Program-made: the position numbers and the translations under genes
In this document: positions 8,531-16,327 of the stretch, piece by piece
How the letters are laid out: the number at the start of each line of letters is the position of its first letter
Numbering within the stretch: the stretch's first letter is position 1
Assembly: GCA_964471595.1 (NCBI GenBank)
Contig: CAYYGN010000012.1
Span: 1-64,000 of the forward strand
Length of the DNA stretch: 64,000 nt
Origin: JAGNXB01 sp964471595
GTDB taxonomy: Bacteria > Bacteroidota > Bacteroidia > Chitinophagales > Saprospiraceae
Direction of reading: 5' to 3'
The notes under the pieces: model-generated
Seen by the model: only the letters and a program-made list of their open reading frames with translations
Database searches by the model: none
Told to the model about the DNA's origin: nothing

Positions 8531-9664
8531 ATGTCCCACGACAAGAGGATCGAGTCCGCCGGCGCCGAGGTGGCCAGGTCCCTGCGCTTTTCCCGGCTTC
8601 TCATTCCGGTGCTGATCGGGATCGGGGTTGTCGCCTATTTGTTGTGGCGCCAGTTTGAACCGGAGGAATTTGCCAAGATCAACTGGACGCTCCACACCCT
8701 GGGCTGGATCGGCCTGGCGGCGCTGCTGTTGATCGTGCGCCACCTGGCCTATGCCGTGCGGCTGCAGATTCTGTCCGACGGATTTTTCTCCCTGCGCAAA
8801 TCCATCCAGCTCATCTTCATCTGGGAGTTCAGCAGCGCCATTACGCCCACGGCCGTCGGCGGTTCGGCGGTGGCGTTGTTCGTCCTTTCGCGCGAGAACC
8901 TGCCTTTTGCGCGGACGGCCACGATCGTGGTCCATACGGTGGTGCTGGACACCATTTTTTTCATCGGATTCCTGCCCATCCTGTACATGTTCTTCGGTTC
9001 GTCCATGATCCGTCCCGGCATGGCCAGTTTTTTCGATGTGGACGGCTGGGGGTTGACTTTTGTGGCGACCTATCTGGTCATGGCTGCGTACGGTGGTTTC
9101 TTTTTTTACGGCCTCTTCCGCAATCCCAACCAGTTCAAGCGCATCCTGGTCATCCTGACCTACAACCGGTTTTTCCGCCGCTTCCGCCACCAGGCTATCG
9201 ACACAGGCAATGACATCATTGCCGCTTCCCGTGAGCTGGCCCGCCATCCCTTTTCCTTTCACCTGAAGGCTTTTGGGGCCACGGTGGTGGCCTGGTCATG
9301 CAAGTTTCTGGTGCTGAGTGCGCTGATTAACGGCATCGTGCCGGAGCCGGACCTGAGTTTCGGCCACCAGGCGCAGTTGTTCAGCCGGCTGATGGCCATG
9401 CTGGTGATCATGGCGTTCAGTCCTACCCCAGGGGGTTCGGGATTTGCCGAATACGTCTTCGGCGGCTTCCTGTCCGATTTCGTGCCGAGGGGCATCGCCC
9501 TGGTCATCGCCTCCATCTGGCGACTGATGGCTTATTATTTCTACCTTTTTGCCGGCGCCATCATCATCCCTGCCTGGCTGCAAAGCCATTTGAAACGCCG
9601 CCGCCCGGCCCTGCCGGACGGGACATCTCCGGCAGAAGATCTGACGGCTTCCGGAAAAGAATGA
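8531..9664 (+). CDS. UPF0104 / lysylphosphatidylglycerol synthase-like membrane protein
   Basis: A 377-residue polytopic inner-membrane protein with about eight hydrophobic segments (for example LLIPVLIGIGVVAYLLW, GWIGLAALLLIVRHLAY, VVLDTIFFIGFLPILYMFF). The pattern FSSAITPTAVGGSAVALFVLSRENLP and the later AFSPTPGGSGFAEYVF match the flippase-like UPF0104 family, the membrane half of MprF-type proteins. The soluble synthase half is absent. The start is set at MSHDKRIES, since the longer frame overlaps the divergent paaH promoter. The inferred role is lipid or lipid-linked substrate translocation. The substrate is unknown. Confidence 0.8.
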   Translation: MSHDKRIESAGAEVARSLRFSRLLIPVLIGIGVVAYLLWRQFEPEEFAKINWTLHTLGWIGLAALLLIVRHLAYAVRLQILSDGFFSLRKSIQLIFIWEFSSAITPTAVGGSAVALFVLSRENLPFARTATIVVHTVVLDTIFFIGFLPILYMFFGSSMIRPGMASFFDVDGWGLTFVATYLVMAAYGGFFFYGLFRNPNQFKRILVILTYNRFFRRFRHQAIDTGNDIIAASRELARHPFSFHLKAFGATVVAWSCKFLVLSALINGIVPEPDLSFGHQAQLFSRLMAMLVIMAFSPTPGGSGFAEYVFGGFLSDFVPRGIALVIASIWRLMAYYFYLFAGAIIIPAWLQSHLKRRRPALPDGTSPAEDLTASGKE

Positions 9665-9695
9665 CCGACATTCGCTCAAATCAAACAAAAGGTGT

Positions 9696-9703
9696 TATCT
9701 TTG
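9696..9703 (+). promoter_or_regulatory. -7 promoter element of the S24 regulator
   Basis: TATCTTTG, an exact TAnnTTTG match, 33 bases before the ATG at 9737, placing the transcription start near 9709 with a short leader. Confidence 0.5.
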
Positions 9704-9736
9704 CCCGACACCGTATTTTTTGTTTAAAAAAAGGGT

Positions 9737-10465
9737 ATGATCACGGAAGACAGACGCCAGTTGAATGAGCGGTTCATCCAGGTCTTCGGGATGTTGGAAA
9801 GCCGGGGAGTCATTGTCAAAAACGACCGCGACGGGAAGGGGATGGGTGATTTTGCCGAGCGCATCCTCGGCAAGAAAGGCTACGGGCACATCATCCGGGC
9901 TTTTCTCAATCGCGATGACCGACGGGTGATCGATTACCATCACGCACGAACGATCTGCCGGGAGTTCGGCGTCAATGAAAACTGGTTGCTCTACGGCAAA
10001 GGCACCCCCTTCGGCATTGATCCGGTAACGGTGGCTCCGGTACGTCCGGCCGGTGGCCAGATCCTTTTCACGAGCGCCCAGGCGTTTGCGGGTTCCACGA
10101 TCGGACCCGACAGCTTCGAGCGGGAATCGCTGGATTACTTCAGCATCCCCGGATTGCAGGGCAACGACCTGGTGGCTTTCCCCATTCAGGGCAACAGTAT
10201 GGAGCCGGTCATCCAAAGCGGCGACATTGTGGTGTGCAAGCCGGTGGAGCGCCTCGAACAGATCAGGGACAACGAGATCTACGCCGTCCGGATCCACGGT
10301 TCGCTGTGGGTCAAATACGTCCAGACCATCCCGGACAAGCGGGGCCGGATCGCCCATCTCAGGCTCATTTCGGCCAATTATCTTGAGCACGACCCCTTCG
10401 AGGAGGAGGTGGATGCCTACACACGGGTGTACAAGGTGGTGCGCAAGATCAGCCAGGTCAACTGA
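9737..10465 (+). CDS. S24/LexA-like repressor with HTH-like N-terminus
   Basis: A 242-residue protein. The C-terminal half is an S24 signal-peptidase-like autoprotease fold, with the nucleophile Ser154 in QGNSMEPVIQSGDIVV and the general-base Lys193 in SLWVKYVQ. The first about 90 residues contain a helical DNA-binding-like region (DFAERILGKKGYGHIIRAFLN...FGVNENWLLYGKGTPF), typical of phage-type repressors. No clear Ala-Gly cleavage site is visible between the two parts, so self-cleavage is uncertain. It is inferred to be a stress- or DNA-damage-responsive transcription regulator. No prophage genes are nearby, so a chromosomal role is likely. Confidence 0.85.
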   Translation: MITEDRRQLNERFIQVFGMLESRGVIVKNDRDGKGMGDFAERILGKKGYGHIIRAFLNRDDRRVIDYHHARTICREFGVNENWLLYGKGTPFGIDPVTVAPVRPAGGQILFTSAQAFAGSTIGPDSFERESLDYFSIPGLQGNDLVAFPIQGNSMEPVIQSGDIVVCKPVERLEQIRDNEIYAVRIHGSLWVKYVQTIPDKRGRIAHLRLISANYLEHDPFEEEVDAYTRVYKVVRKISQVN

Positions 10466-10562
10466 CCCGACCAATCTAGCGTCCCCGGAAAGCCGTCAAT
10501 TGGCTATGCAGGCCTACCTTCGTCCACAAGGCGGACACCTGTTGTTGTCCGGTTGACATGCC

Positions 10563-11054
10563 ATGGTATTTGACATCCTTTTGTTGATCCTGGCCCTGGT
10601 GGCCTTGTTGGTCGGTCTGATCGGGTCGGTTCTTCCGTTGCCTGGTCCTCCGTTGAGTTTCCTGGGCCTGTTGCTGTTGCATTGGACCCGGTTTGCCGAC
10701 TTTACGGACAAGGTCTTGTGGACGATGGGGATATTGACGGTGCTGGTGACGGTCATCGACATGATCGTGCCGGTGTGGGGCGTCAAGCGGTTTGGTGGGA
10801 CGAAATTCGGCATTTGGGGCAGTACGCTGGGACTGCTGGTGGGCATGACTATGGGCCCCTGGGGGGTGTTCGTGGGTGCGTTTCTGGGCGGACTGGCGGG
10901 CGAGATCCTCGCAGGCCAAAGCACATCGAAGGCGACCCGAGCGGCCTGGGGCTCGTTTGTCGGGTTTTTGTCCGGCGTCCTGCTCAAGCTGGCGCTGTGC
11001 GGCGTGATGTTGTGGTATGCCGGAGTGGCGCTGGTTCAGTCGTTGGCGGGTTGA
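10563..11054 (+). CDS. DUF456 family membrane protein
   Basis: A 163-residue, very hydrophobic protein with about four membrane segments. The opening LLLILALVALLVGLIGSVLPLPGPPLSFLGLLLLHW, the loop KRFGGTKFGIWGSTLGLLVG and the Gly-rich GAFLGGLAGEILAG are the hallmarks of DUF456. Function is unknown in the family. Its last 19 bases overlap the end of the convergent lipoprotein gene. An alternative ATG lies 5 bases upstream, in another frame. Confidence 0.8.
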   Translation: MVFDILLLILALVALLVGLIGSVLPLPGPPLSFLGLLLLHWTRFADFTDKVLWTMGILTVLVTVIDMIVPVWGVKRFGGTKFGIWGSTLGLLVGMTMGPWGVFVGAFLGGLAGEILAGQSTSKATRAAWGSFVGFLSGVLLKLALCGVMLWYAGVALVQSLAG

Positions 11055-12007
11055 AGGGAAAGGCCGATCCATTCGGAGGGGCCGCCGTCGCTGTCGGTGA
11101 CGAGGAGGTAGTCCGGTGAGGCGGGGTTTTCGCCGGGACCCGGGGCGATGGATTCGGCTTTGAACGGCGGCAGGGCTGCCGGGCCTTCCCAGGGGCGCCA
11201 CCACAATAGGGAGGCCGGTCCGGAAGGCGGCACGCGCAAGGCTCCGATCAGGCTTCCGGCGACGGGGCCGTCCTCGATCCAGTTGGGGGTATCTTCGGCG
11301 GAGGCCGTAAAGAGCAGGTGTTCCGAGCCGGTTTGCCGGCAGGCCCCGGAGAAGGCGCAAGGGATGTCGTTCAGGGCGGGCAATTGAATGCTGGTGTGCC
11401 TGACGGGCAGAAGGGTGTCGGGCCGACGTAGGTAGTTCCAGAACGCGGAGATGTCAATGCGGATCACCTGGTTGAGGCCCCGGTTGAGCAGGATGAGGTC
11501 GTTGCCGGCTACGGCGGCGGCTTCGATGTTCCATTGATCCGGGGTGGATCCGGTTTTCTGCCTGAGGAAGGCATAAAGGCCGGTGAGCGGAAAGACCTCC
11601 TGTCGGGTGGGGTCTTCGGGGTCCACGACGTAGAGCACATCCCTCTGGGGGGAGAGGCTGCCCGAGCCGAAGAGGAGGAGGCGTGGTCCCTCCGGCCCGA
11701 TGGCGAGGGTGATGGCTTCGAGGTCGGGTTTCTCGGCTTTGGGGAGGGTAAAAGTGGCCGGCAATCCGGTGAGTGGCCAGCGATGCAGGAGCTTGCCTTC
11801 GGTGTCGAGGGAAAGGAGATAGGGGTGGTCGTCGCCGATGGCGAAATAATGGTCGCCATAGCGTTCGAGCCCGGACAGGGAGGGCAGGCCGGTATGGTGG
11901 CGGAAGCGGATGAGCACTTTTTCAGGGGGTGGTGGGTCGTTGTGCGAGCAGGACATCACGGTTAAGAAGAGGGCCAGGGCGAGGGGGAAACGGCGGAGGG
12001 AAGGCAT
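11036..12007 (-). CDS. Propeller-like lipoprotein (DUF6929/SdiA-regulated-like)
   Basis: A 323-residue protein with a lipoprotein signal (lipobox around LTVMSC, Cys20), so it is likely anchored in the outer membrane or periplasm. The body has repeated blades, such as GLPSLSGLERYGDHYFAIGDD, KPDLEAITLAIGPEGPRLLLFGSG and WNIEAAAVAGNDLILLNRG. These resemble DUF6929 and the SdiA-regulated/phytase-like propellers. The DLEAI and IEAAA positions are where such propellers place acidic ligand-binding residues. Function is unknown. It is paralogous in style to the gene at 24682-25554. The gene has its own promoter, divergent from the ribosomal operon. Confidence 0.7.
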   Translation of the reverse strand: MPSLRRFPLALALFLTVMSCSHNDPPPPEKVLIRFRHHTGLPSLSGLERYGDHYFAIGDDHPYLLSLDTEGKLLHRWPLTGLPATFTLPKAEKPDLEAITLAIGPEGPRLLLFGSGSLSPQRDVLYVVDPEDPTRQEVFPLTGLYAFLRQKTGSTPDQWNIEAAAVAGNDLILLNRGLNQVIRIDISAFWNYLRRPDTLLPVRHTSIQLPALNDIPCAFSGACRQTGSEHLLFTASAEDTPNWIEDGPVAGSLIGALRVPPSGPASLLWWRPWEGPAALPPFKAESIAPGPGENPASPDYLLVTDSDGGPSEWIGLSLQPAND

Positions 12008-12023
12008 GGAAGGATGTGCCCCT

Positions 12024-12031
12024 CAAACTTA
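12024..12031 (-). promoter_or_regulatory. -7 promoter element of the propeller lipoprotein gene
   Basis: TAAGTTTG on the minus strand matches TAnnTTTG exactly and lies 16 bases before the ATG at 12007. Confidence 0.45.
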
Positions 12032-12145
12032 CGGAATAAACCGGGCTGGCGGTATCTGGGGGGATGGTCTTCAAAACGGTTCCAAATTTTGGCTGTTTTT
12101 CAAATGGTTAGAAGGGGGGGGATGAAATTTTTTTTGAAAAAATGC

Positions 12146-12176
12146 TTGTCGGTTCGCCCAAATCGGTCTACCTTTG
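12146..12176 (+). promoter_or_regulatory. Promoter of rplM-rpsI-rpsB-tsf
   Basis: The -7 element TACCTTTG is at 12169-12176, with TTG (12146-12148) 20 bases upstream as the -33 element. Transcription would start near 12182, leaving a leader of about 41 bases. In the leader, GGAG (12187-12190) and CTCC (about 12204) could form a small stem. Confidence 0.65.
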
Positions 12177-12222
12177 CATCCGCTTTGGAGAAACCCTGTT
12201 AACCTCCGTAAAAAGACCTATT

Positions 12223-12666
12223 GTGAATACGCTCAGTTACCGCACGGAATCGGCCAAAAAAGAGCAGGTGCAGCGTCGTTGGTACGTTGTGGATGCCGAA
12301 GGTCAGGTTGTGGGCCGGATTTGTTCCCAGATTGCCGCCATTCTGCGTGGCAAGCACCGTCCCGACTACACGCCGCATGTGGACACCGGCGATTATGTGA
12401 TCATCCTCAATGCGGACAAGGTCCGTTTCACGGGCAAGAAGATGCTGCAGAAGCAATATCTCACATATTCGCTGTATCCGGGCGGTCAGAAGTCGCGCAC
12501 GCCTGCCGACGTGTTGGCCAAGAAGCCTGAGCGTATCCTGGAGCATGCCATCAAGGGCATGTTGCCCAAGACCAAGCTCGGCCGGGCCATGTACCGCAAG
12601 CTTTTCATCTACAATGGTGCCGAGCATCCCCACGGCGCTCAGAAACCCGAACCCCTCAAATTCTAA
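12223..12666 (+). CDS. rplM: 50S ribosomal protein L13
   Basis: A 147-residue protein matching L13 along its whole length, with RWYVVDAEGQVVGRICSQIA, the GDYVIILNADKVRFTGKK block, and the C-terminal MLPKTKLGRAMYRKLFIYNGAEHPH. The start is a GTG (VNTLSYRTES), which gives the family's usual length. Upstream codons in frame run into the promoter. It is the first gene of the operon L13-S9-S2-EF-Ts, with rpsI starting 6 bases after its stop. Confidence 0.97.
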   Translation: MNTLSYRTESAKKEQVQRRWYVVDAEGQVVGRICSQIAAILRGKHRPDYTPHVDTGDYVIILNADKVRFTGKKMLQKQYLTYSLYPGGQKSRTPADVLAKKPERILEHAIKGMLPKTKLGRAMYRKLFIYNGAEHPHGAQKPEPLKF

Positions 12667-12672
12667 TCAGGT

Positions 12673-13062
12673 ATGGATTTCATCAATGCTGTCGGACGAC
12701 GCAAGGCCTCGGTGGCCCGCGTGTACCTGCGTAAGGGCAATGGCAAGATCGAGATCAACGGGCGCCCGTTGGCCGAGTATTTCCCGATGCCGCACATCCA
12801 GAGCCGGGTGACCGATCCGCTTCAGACGGTGGGCCTCCAGGCCGCCGAATACGATCTCGTCGTCAATGTACTGGGGGGCGGATTCAAGGGGCAGGCTGAA
12901 GCCGTGCGTCTCGGGGTTTCGCGGGTATTGGTAAAGCTCAACGAGGAGTTCAAGCCTTCGCTGAAGGAGAAGAAATATCTGACGCGGGATTCCCGCGAGG
13001 TCGAGCGCAAGAAATTCGGCAAACCCAAGGCCCGCAAATCCTTCCAGTTCTCCAAACGTTAA
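12673..13062 (+). CDS. rpsI: 30S ribosomal protein S9
   Basis: A 129-residue protein beginning MDFINAVGRRKASVARVYL, with the conserved GGGFKGQAEAVRLGVSRVL segment and a basic C-terminal tail ending FQFSKR, which reaches toward the P-site tRNA in the ribosome. The length is normal for the family. It is the second gene of the operon, 6 bases after rplM and 21 bases before rpsB. Confidence 0.97.
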   Translation: MDFINAVGRRKASVARVYLRKGNGKIEINGRPLAEYFPMPHIQSRVTDPLQTVGLQAAEYDLVVNVLGGGFKGQAEAVRLGVSRVLVKLNEEFKPSLKEKKYLTRDSREVERKKFGKPKARKSFQFSKR

Positions 13063-13083
13063 TCATCCCTCAACGGACATCTT

Positions 13084-13812
13084 ATGGACAACGCGCTATA
13101 TAAGGAACTGCTCGAGGCTGGTGCGCATTTCGGCCACCTCAAGCGCAAGTGGAACCCACGGATGCAGCCCTATATCTTCATGGAGCGCAAGGGCATCCAC
13201 ATCATTGACCTCAATCGCACCCAGGATTGCCTCAGCCGTGCGGCTGACTACGCCCGCCAACTGGCTAAATCGGGCCGAAAGATCATGTTTGTCGCCACCA
13301 AGAAGCAGGCGAGGGATATCATCCAGCAGGCGGCCGAATCCGTCAACATGCCATTTGTGACCGACCGTTGGCTCGGGGGTATGATGACCAACTTTTCGAC
13401 CATTCGCAAGTCGGTCAAGAAGATGCAGAACATCGAGCGCATGCTCGGTGACGGCAGTCTGACTTCCATCACCAAGAAGGAGCGTCTGACGCTTTCGAGG
13501 GAGCATGAGAAGATGAACAAGGTATTGGGCGGTATCTCCGAGCTCAACCGTTTGCCGCACGCCTTGTTTGTGGTGGACATCCACCACGAGCACATTGCCG
13601 TGGCCGAGGCCAACCGGCTCGGGATCAAGACCATTGCCATGGTGGATACCAACAGTGATCCCAACCTGGTCGATTTCCCGATCCCTGCCAATGACGATTC
13701 ATCGCGTTCGATCCAGGTGATCACCCGGATCCTGACCAGCGCCATCAAGGAGGGTCTTGCCGAGCGGCAGGCCAACAAGGAGAACCTGGTGGAGGAGGAG
13801 TCCGAAGCCTGA
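13084..13812 (+). CDS. rpsB: 30S ribosomal protein S2
   Basis: A 242-residue protein with S2 landmarks: LLEAGAHFGHLKRKWNPRM, YIFMERKGIHIIDL, VTDRWLGGMMTNFSTI and MVDTNSDPNLVDFPIPANDDS. The C-terminus is acidic (ENLVEEESEA). It assembles late on the small subunit. It is followed 22 bases later by tsf, the near-universal rpsB-tsf order. Confidence 0.97.
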   Translation: MDNALYKELLEAGAHFGHLKRKWNPRMQPYIFMERKGIHIIDLNRTQDCLSRAADYARQLAKSGRKIMFVATKKQARDIIQQAAESVNMPFVTDRWLGGMMTNFSTIRKSVKKMQNIERMLGDGSLTSITKKERLTLSREHEKMNKVLGGISELNRLPHALFVVDIHHEHIAVAEANRLGIKTIAMVDTNSDPNLVDFPIPANDDSSRSIQVITRILTSAIKEGLAERQANKENLVEEESEA

Positions 13813-13834
13813 ACCCCCGAAAAGGAAATAACCC

Positions 13835-14659
13835 ATGATTTCAGCAGCAGATGTGAAGAACCTCCGCGACGCGACAGGCGCGGGGATGATGGATTGCAAA
13901 AAAGCACTGGAAGAAGCCAACGGCGATATCCAGGGAGCCATCGAGATCCTTCGCAAGAAGGGCCAGAAGCTTTCGCTCAAGCGGGCCGACCGTGAAGCCA
14001 ATGAAGGCGTGGTCATTGCCATCACCACCTCCGACCGCAAGCGCGGTGTGATCGTGAAGCTGAGTTGCGAGACGGACTTCGTGGCCAAGAACGAAGATTT
14101 TGTCCAACTGACCCGCAAGTTTGCCGATATCGCTCTCCAGAGCTTCCCGGCTGATCTGGAGTCCTTATTGGCCCTGCCCTTCGCGTCGATCACCATCGGT
14201 GAAAAGGTGAGCGAGCAGGTCGGTGTGATTGGTGAAAAAATCGAACTGGCCGCTTATGAGCGCCTGGAGGCCGAAACGGTCAGCCCATATATCCACATGG
14301 GCAACAAGGCCGGAGTCCTGGTCGGTTTGAACCAGCCCGGAGAGGCCGCCTATGAAGCCGGTCGCGACGTGGCCATGCAGGTAGCAGCCATGCACCCCAT
14401 TGCCGTGGACAAGGACGGGGTCGATGCTTCAATTGTCGAAAAGGAGATCGAGATCGGCAAGGAAGTGGCCCGGCAGGAAGGCAAGCCGGAGGAGATGCTC
14501 GAAAAGATCGCTCTCGGCAAGCTCAACAAGTTCTACAAGGAGAGCACCCTGCTCAATCAGGATTACGTCAAAGACAATAAAATGACCGTGGGGGCCTACC
14601 TCCAATCGGTCAGCAAGGGACTCACCGTCACGGCGTTCCGGCACGTCAAACTCGGCTGA
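13835..14659 (+). CDS. tsf: Elongation factor Ts
   Basis: A 274-residue guanine-nucleotide exchange factor for EF-Tu. The N-terminal UBA-like domain includes VKNLRDATGAGMMDCKKALEEA, and the EF-Tu-contacting loop SCETDFVAKNEDF is intact. The second half includes VALNQPGEAAYE-like and HMGNKAGVLVG regions and ends in KGLTVTAFRHVKLG. The length is within the family range. It is the last gene of the operon, with a strong terminator starting 6 bases after the stop. Confidence 0.97.
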   Translation: MISAADVKNLRDATGAGMMDCKKALEEANGDIQGAIEILRKKGQKLSLKRADREANEGVVIAITTSDRKRGVIVKLSCETDFVAKNEDFVQLTRKFADIALQSFPADLESLLALPFASITIGEKVSEQVGVIGEKIELAAYERLEAETVSPYIHMGNKAGVLVGLNQPGEAAYEAGRDVAMQVAAMHPIAVDKDGVDASIVEKEIEIGKEVARQEGKPEEMLEKIALGKLNKFYKESTLLNQDYVKDNKMTVGAYLQSVSKGLTVTAFRHVKLG

Positions 14660-14665
14660 TCCGGC

Positions 14666-14703
14666 AAAGAGCGAATAACCCAGGTTGTTCGCTCTTTTTT
14701 TTT
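14666..14703 (+). terminator. Rho-independent terminator of the rplM-tsf operon
   Basis: A perfect 10-base stem, AAAGAGCGAA pairing with TTCGCTCTTT, around a 13-base loop, running directly into a tract of nine to ten T. It lies immediately after the tsf stop. Confidence 0.9.
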
Positions 14704-14760
14704 GACCCGGGACCTGCCCCGGCCGGGTACGGTGCCCAGGAAAAAATCCTGTGCGGACCG

Positions 14761-14791
14761 TTTGCCGGATGCAGGTCCTTGCTTACATTTA
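14761..14791 (+). promoter_or_regulatory. pyrH promoter abutting the start codon
   Basis: TTTG (14761-14764), a 19-base spacer and TACATTTA (14784-14791, seven of eight TAnnTTTG positions) form a full Bacteroidota promoter. The -7 element ends 5 bases before the pyrH ATG, so the mRNA should be leaderless or nearly so. Confidence 0.65.
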
Positions 14792-14796
14792 CCTTC

Positions 14797-15510
14797 ATGA
14801 AGATCCGGTACCATCGCATTTTGCTCAAGCTCAGCGGGGAAGCCCTGATGGGCAGTTCCACTTACGGGATTGATCCCGAGATGCTACAGCTCTATGCCCG
14901 GCAGATCAAGGAGTTGACGGAGATGAAGGTGGAAGTGGCGGTTGTCATCGGAGGCGGTAACATTTTCCGTGGGTTGCAGGCGGAGCGCTCGGGGATCGAG
15001 CGGGTGCAGGGCGATTATATGGGCATGCTGGCCACGGTCATCAACGGCATGGCTTTGCAGAGTGCGATGGAAGCCAACGGAGTCTTCACGCGGCTGATCA
15101 CGGCCATCGAGATGAAGGAAATCGCCGAACCCTACATCCGACGCCGGGCCATCCGGCATTTGGAAAAGGGTCGGGTCGTCATTTTCTCGGCGGGTACAGG
15201 CAGTCCGTACTTTACCACGGACAGCGCGGCCGCTTTGCGGGCCAGCGAGATCAAGGCGGATGTCATCCTCAAGGGCACCCGGGTGGACGGGATCTATGAC
15301 GCCGATCCGCTCAAGCATCCAGAAGCTGTTCGCTTTGAGCACCTGACGTTCGAAAAGGTGATCCGGTTGGGCCTCAAGGTGATGGACATGACGGCCTTCA
15401 CCATGTGCCAGGAGAACAATATCCCCATTGTGGTCTTCGACATCAACGATCCGGGCAACCTGCGCCGCATCGTCGCCGGCGACCGGGTCGGCACATTGGT
15501 CGAGGGATGA
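14797..15510 (+). CDS. pyrH: UMP kinase
   Basis: A 237-residue amino-acid-kinase-fold enzyme that phosphorylates UMP to UDP in pyrimidine synthesis. Motifs include LLKLSGEALMG (phosphate loop), VIGGGNIFRG, GDYMGMLATVINGMAL, SAGTGSPYFTTDSAAALRA and KVMDMTAFTMC. The start MKIRYHRILLK is chosen by family conservation. A TTG 18 bases upstream in frame would lie inside the promoter. It is separated from tsf by a terminator and so is its own unit. The usual downstream frr gene is not here. Confidence 0.97.
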   Translation: MKIRYHRILLKLSGEALMGSSTYGIDPEMLQLYARQIKELTEMKVEVAVVIGGGNIFRGLQAERSGIERVQGDYMGMLATVINGMALQSAMEANGVFTRLITAIEMKEIAEPYIRRRAIRHLEKGRVVIFSAGTGSPYFTTDSAAALRASEIKADVILKGTRVDGIYDADPLKHPEAVRFEHLTFEKVIRLGLKVMDMTAFTMCQENNIPIVVFDINDPGNLRRIVAGDRVGTLVEG

Positions 15511-15514
15511 AAAG

Positions 15515-15540
15515 CAGGGGACGGGACATCCCGCCCCCTG
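15515..15540. terminator. GC-rich hairpin between convergent genes
   Basis: CAGGGGACGGGA pairs with TCCCGCCCCCTG with one mismatch and a 2-base centre. It sits between the pyrH stop and the end of the convergent gene at 15578. There is no T tract, so it may be only a weak or bidirectional end signal. Confidence 0.4.
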
Positions 15541-15577
15541 GCAACCAACCAACAGAGAAAATACAGATTTCGGAGGT

Positions 15578-16078
15578 TCAATGGCCAGCCGTCTCCGGTG
15601 CCGGTCTTGCTTTCGCCGGCGGATGGAGCGTTTGCCGGAGCAAATGGTCCAGGGACCGGGCCATCACCCGTCCGGCAGACGGTATTTGTCCCGGTGTCAG
15701 GCGTACGTCCAGGGAGGGGGGTCCGGGAGGATCCACCGGCCACAACTGCCAGACGATCAGCCACTGTTCACCGATGGCTTCCACGCTACCGCTGAGGAGG
15801 TAATCCGGTTTCCGGCAGGAGACTTTTCCCAGGCCGGCGGCCAGTTCTTTCAAACGGATATGGGTGAGAGTTCCCCCGGGTGGCCGGACGGGCTGCCAGC
15901 ACACCCGGTGATCCCATTGTTGTCGGGTCTGCGCCATGATTCCGTTCAACCCGTGCCGCTCTGGTCCAGTCAGTCCCACCATGTGGAGAGGAAGCACCGC
16001 CAGTCGGATCTGGCGGGGCCAGAGGACCATCCAAACCGGAAGGGTGCATATGACCAGAAAGAGGGCCCGGGTGAACAT
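15578..16078 (-). CDS. Small exported FlgO/TolB-like protein
   Basis: A 166-residue reading frame with a hydrophobic N-terminus (MFTRALFLVICTLPVWMVLW) followed by IRLAVLPLHMVG, RLKELAAGLG and PDYLLSGSVEAIGEQWLIVWQLWPV. This order resembles the FlgO/TolB-like N-terminal domain commonly attached to class III cyclases and TPR proteins (pattern LAVLPF, then ELGVDYVLEGSV, then RITAQLVD). Here it would stand alone and be anchored to the membrane. The opposite strand is also open (15428-16114), so the gene is not certain. Without it, 15511-16327 would be empty. The similarity is my inference from motif order. Confidence 0.5.
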   Translation of the reverse strand: MFTRALFLVICTLPVWMVLWPRQIRLAVLPLHMVGLTGPERHGLNGIMAQTRQQWDHRVCWQPVRPPGGTLTHIRLKELAAGLGKVSCRKPDYLLSGSVEAIGEQWLIVWQLWPVDPPGPPSLDVRLTPGQIPSAGRVMARSLDHLLRQTLHPPAKARPAPETAGH

Positions 16079-16293
16079 GTCGGAATCATTACGTCACAAA
16101 GTTGGGGTGGCTAAAAAGCGCTTTTGAAGCGACTTTCCGTAAATACAGATATTTATTTCTCTAATATCGATACAACAAGAAAAACTTTCTGATCCAAAGA
16201 CCCGGACACGGAAGAATGACAAAGAGGTTCATGGATGTCTAATGATTAATTTTAAAATATTTATGTACGCAAAAATTATGTACTTGCAATGCA

Positions 16294-16301
16294 TACTTTT
16301 G
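16294..16301 (+). promoter_or_regulatory. -7 promoter element of small lipoprotein gene
   Basis: TACTTTTG, an exact TAnnTTTG match, in an AT-rich stretch (16115-16327) that holds no other visible gene. It lies 26 bases before the ATG at 16328. Confidence 0.45.
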
Positions 16302-16327
16302 AGGTATAAAAAGTAAAAATATTCGCC

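Noticed and set aside
10476..11360. A 294-codon minus-strand frame rich in Arg, Pro and Gln
   Set aside because: It covers the DUF456 gene and part of the lipoprotein gene, and its composition is that of a shadow frame.
15428..16114. Plus-strand 228-codon frame opposite the FlgO-like gene
   Set aside because: It begins inside pyrH in another frame and shows no family wording, while the minus frame has a signal-like N-terminus and a recognisable motif order. The choice is not fully certain.
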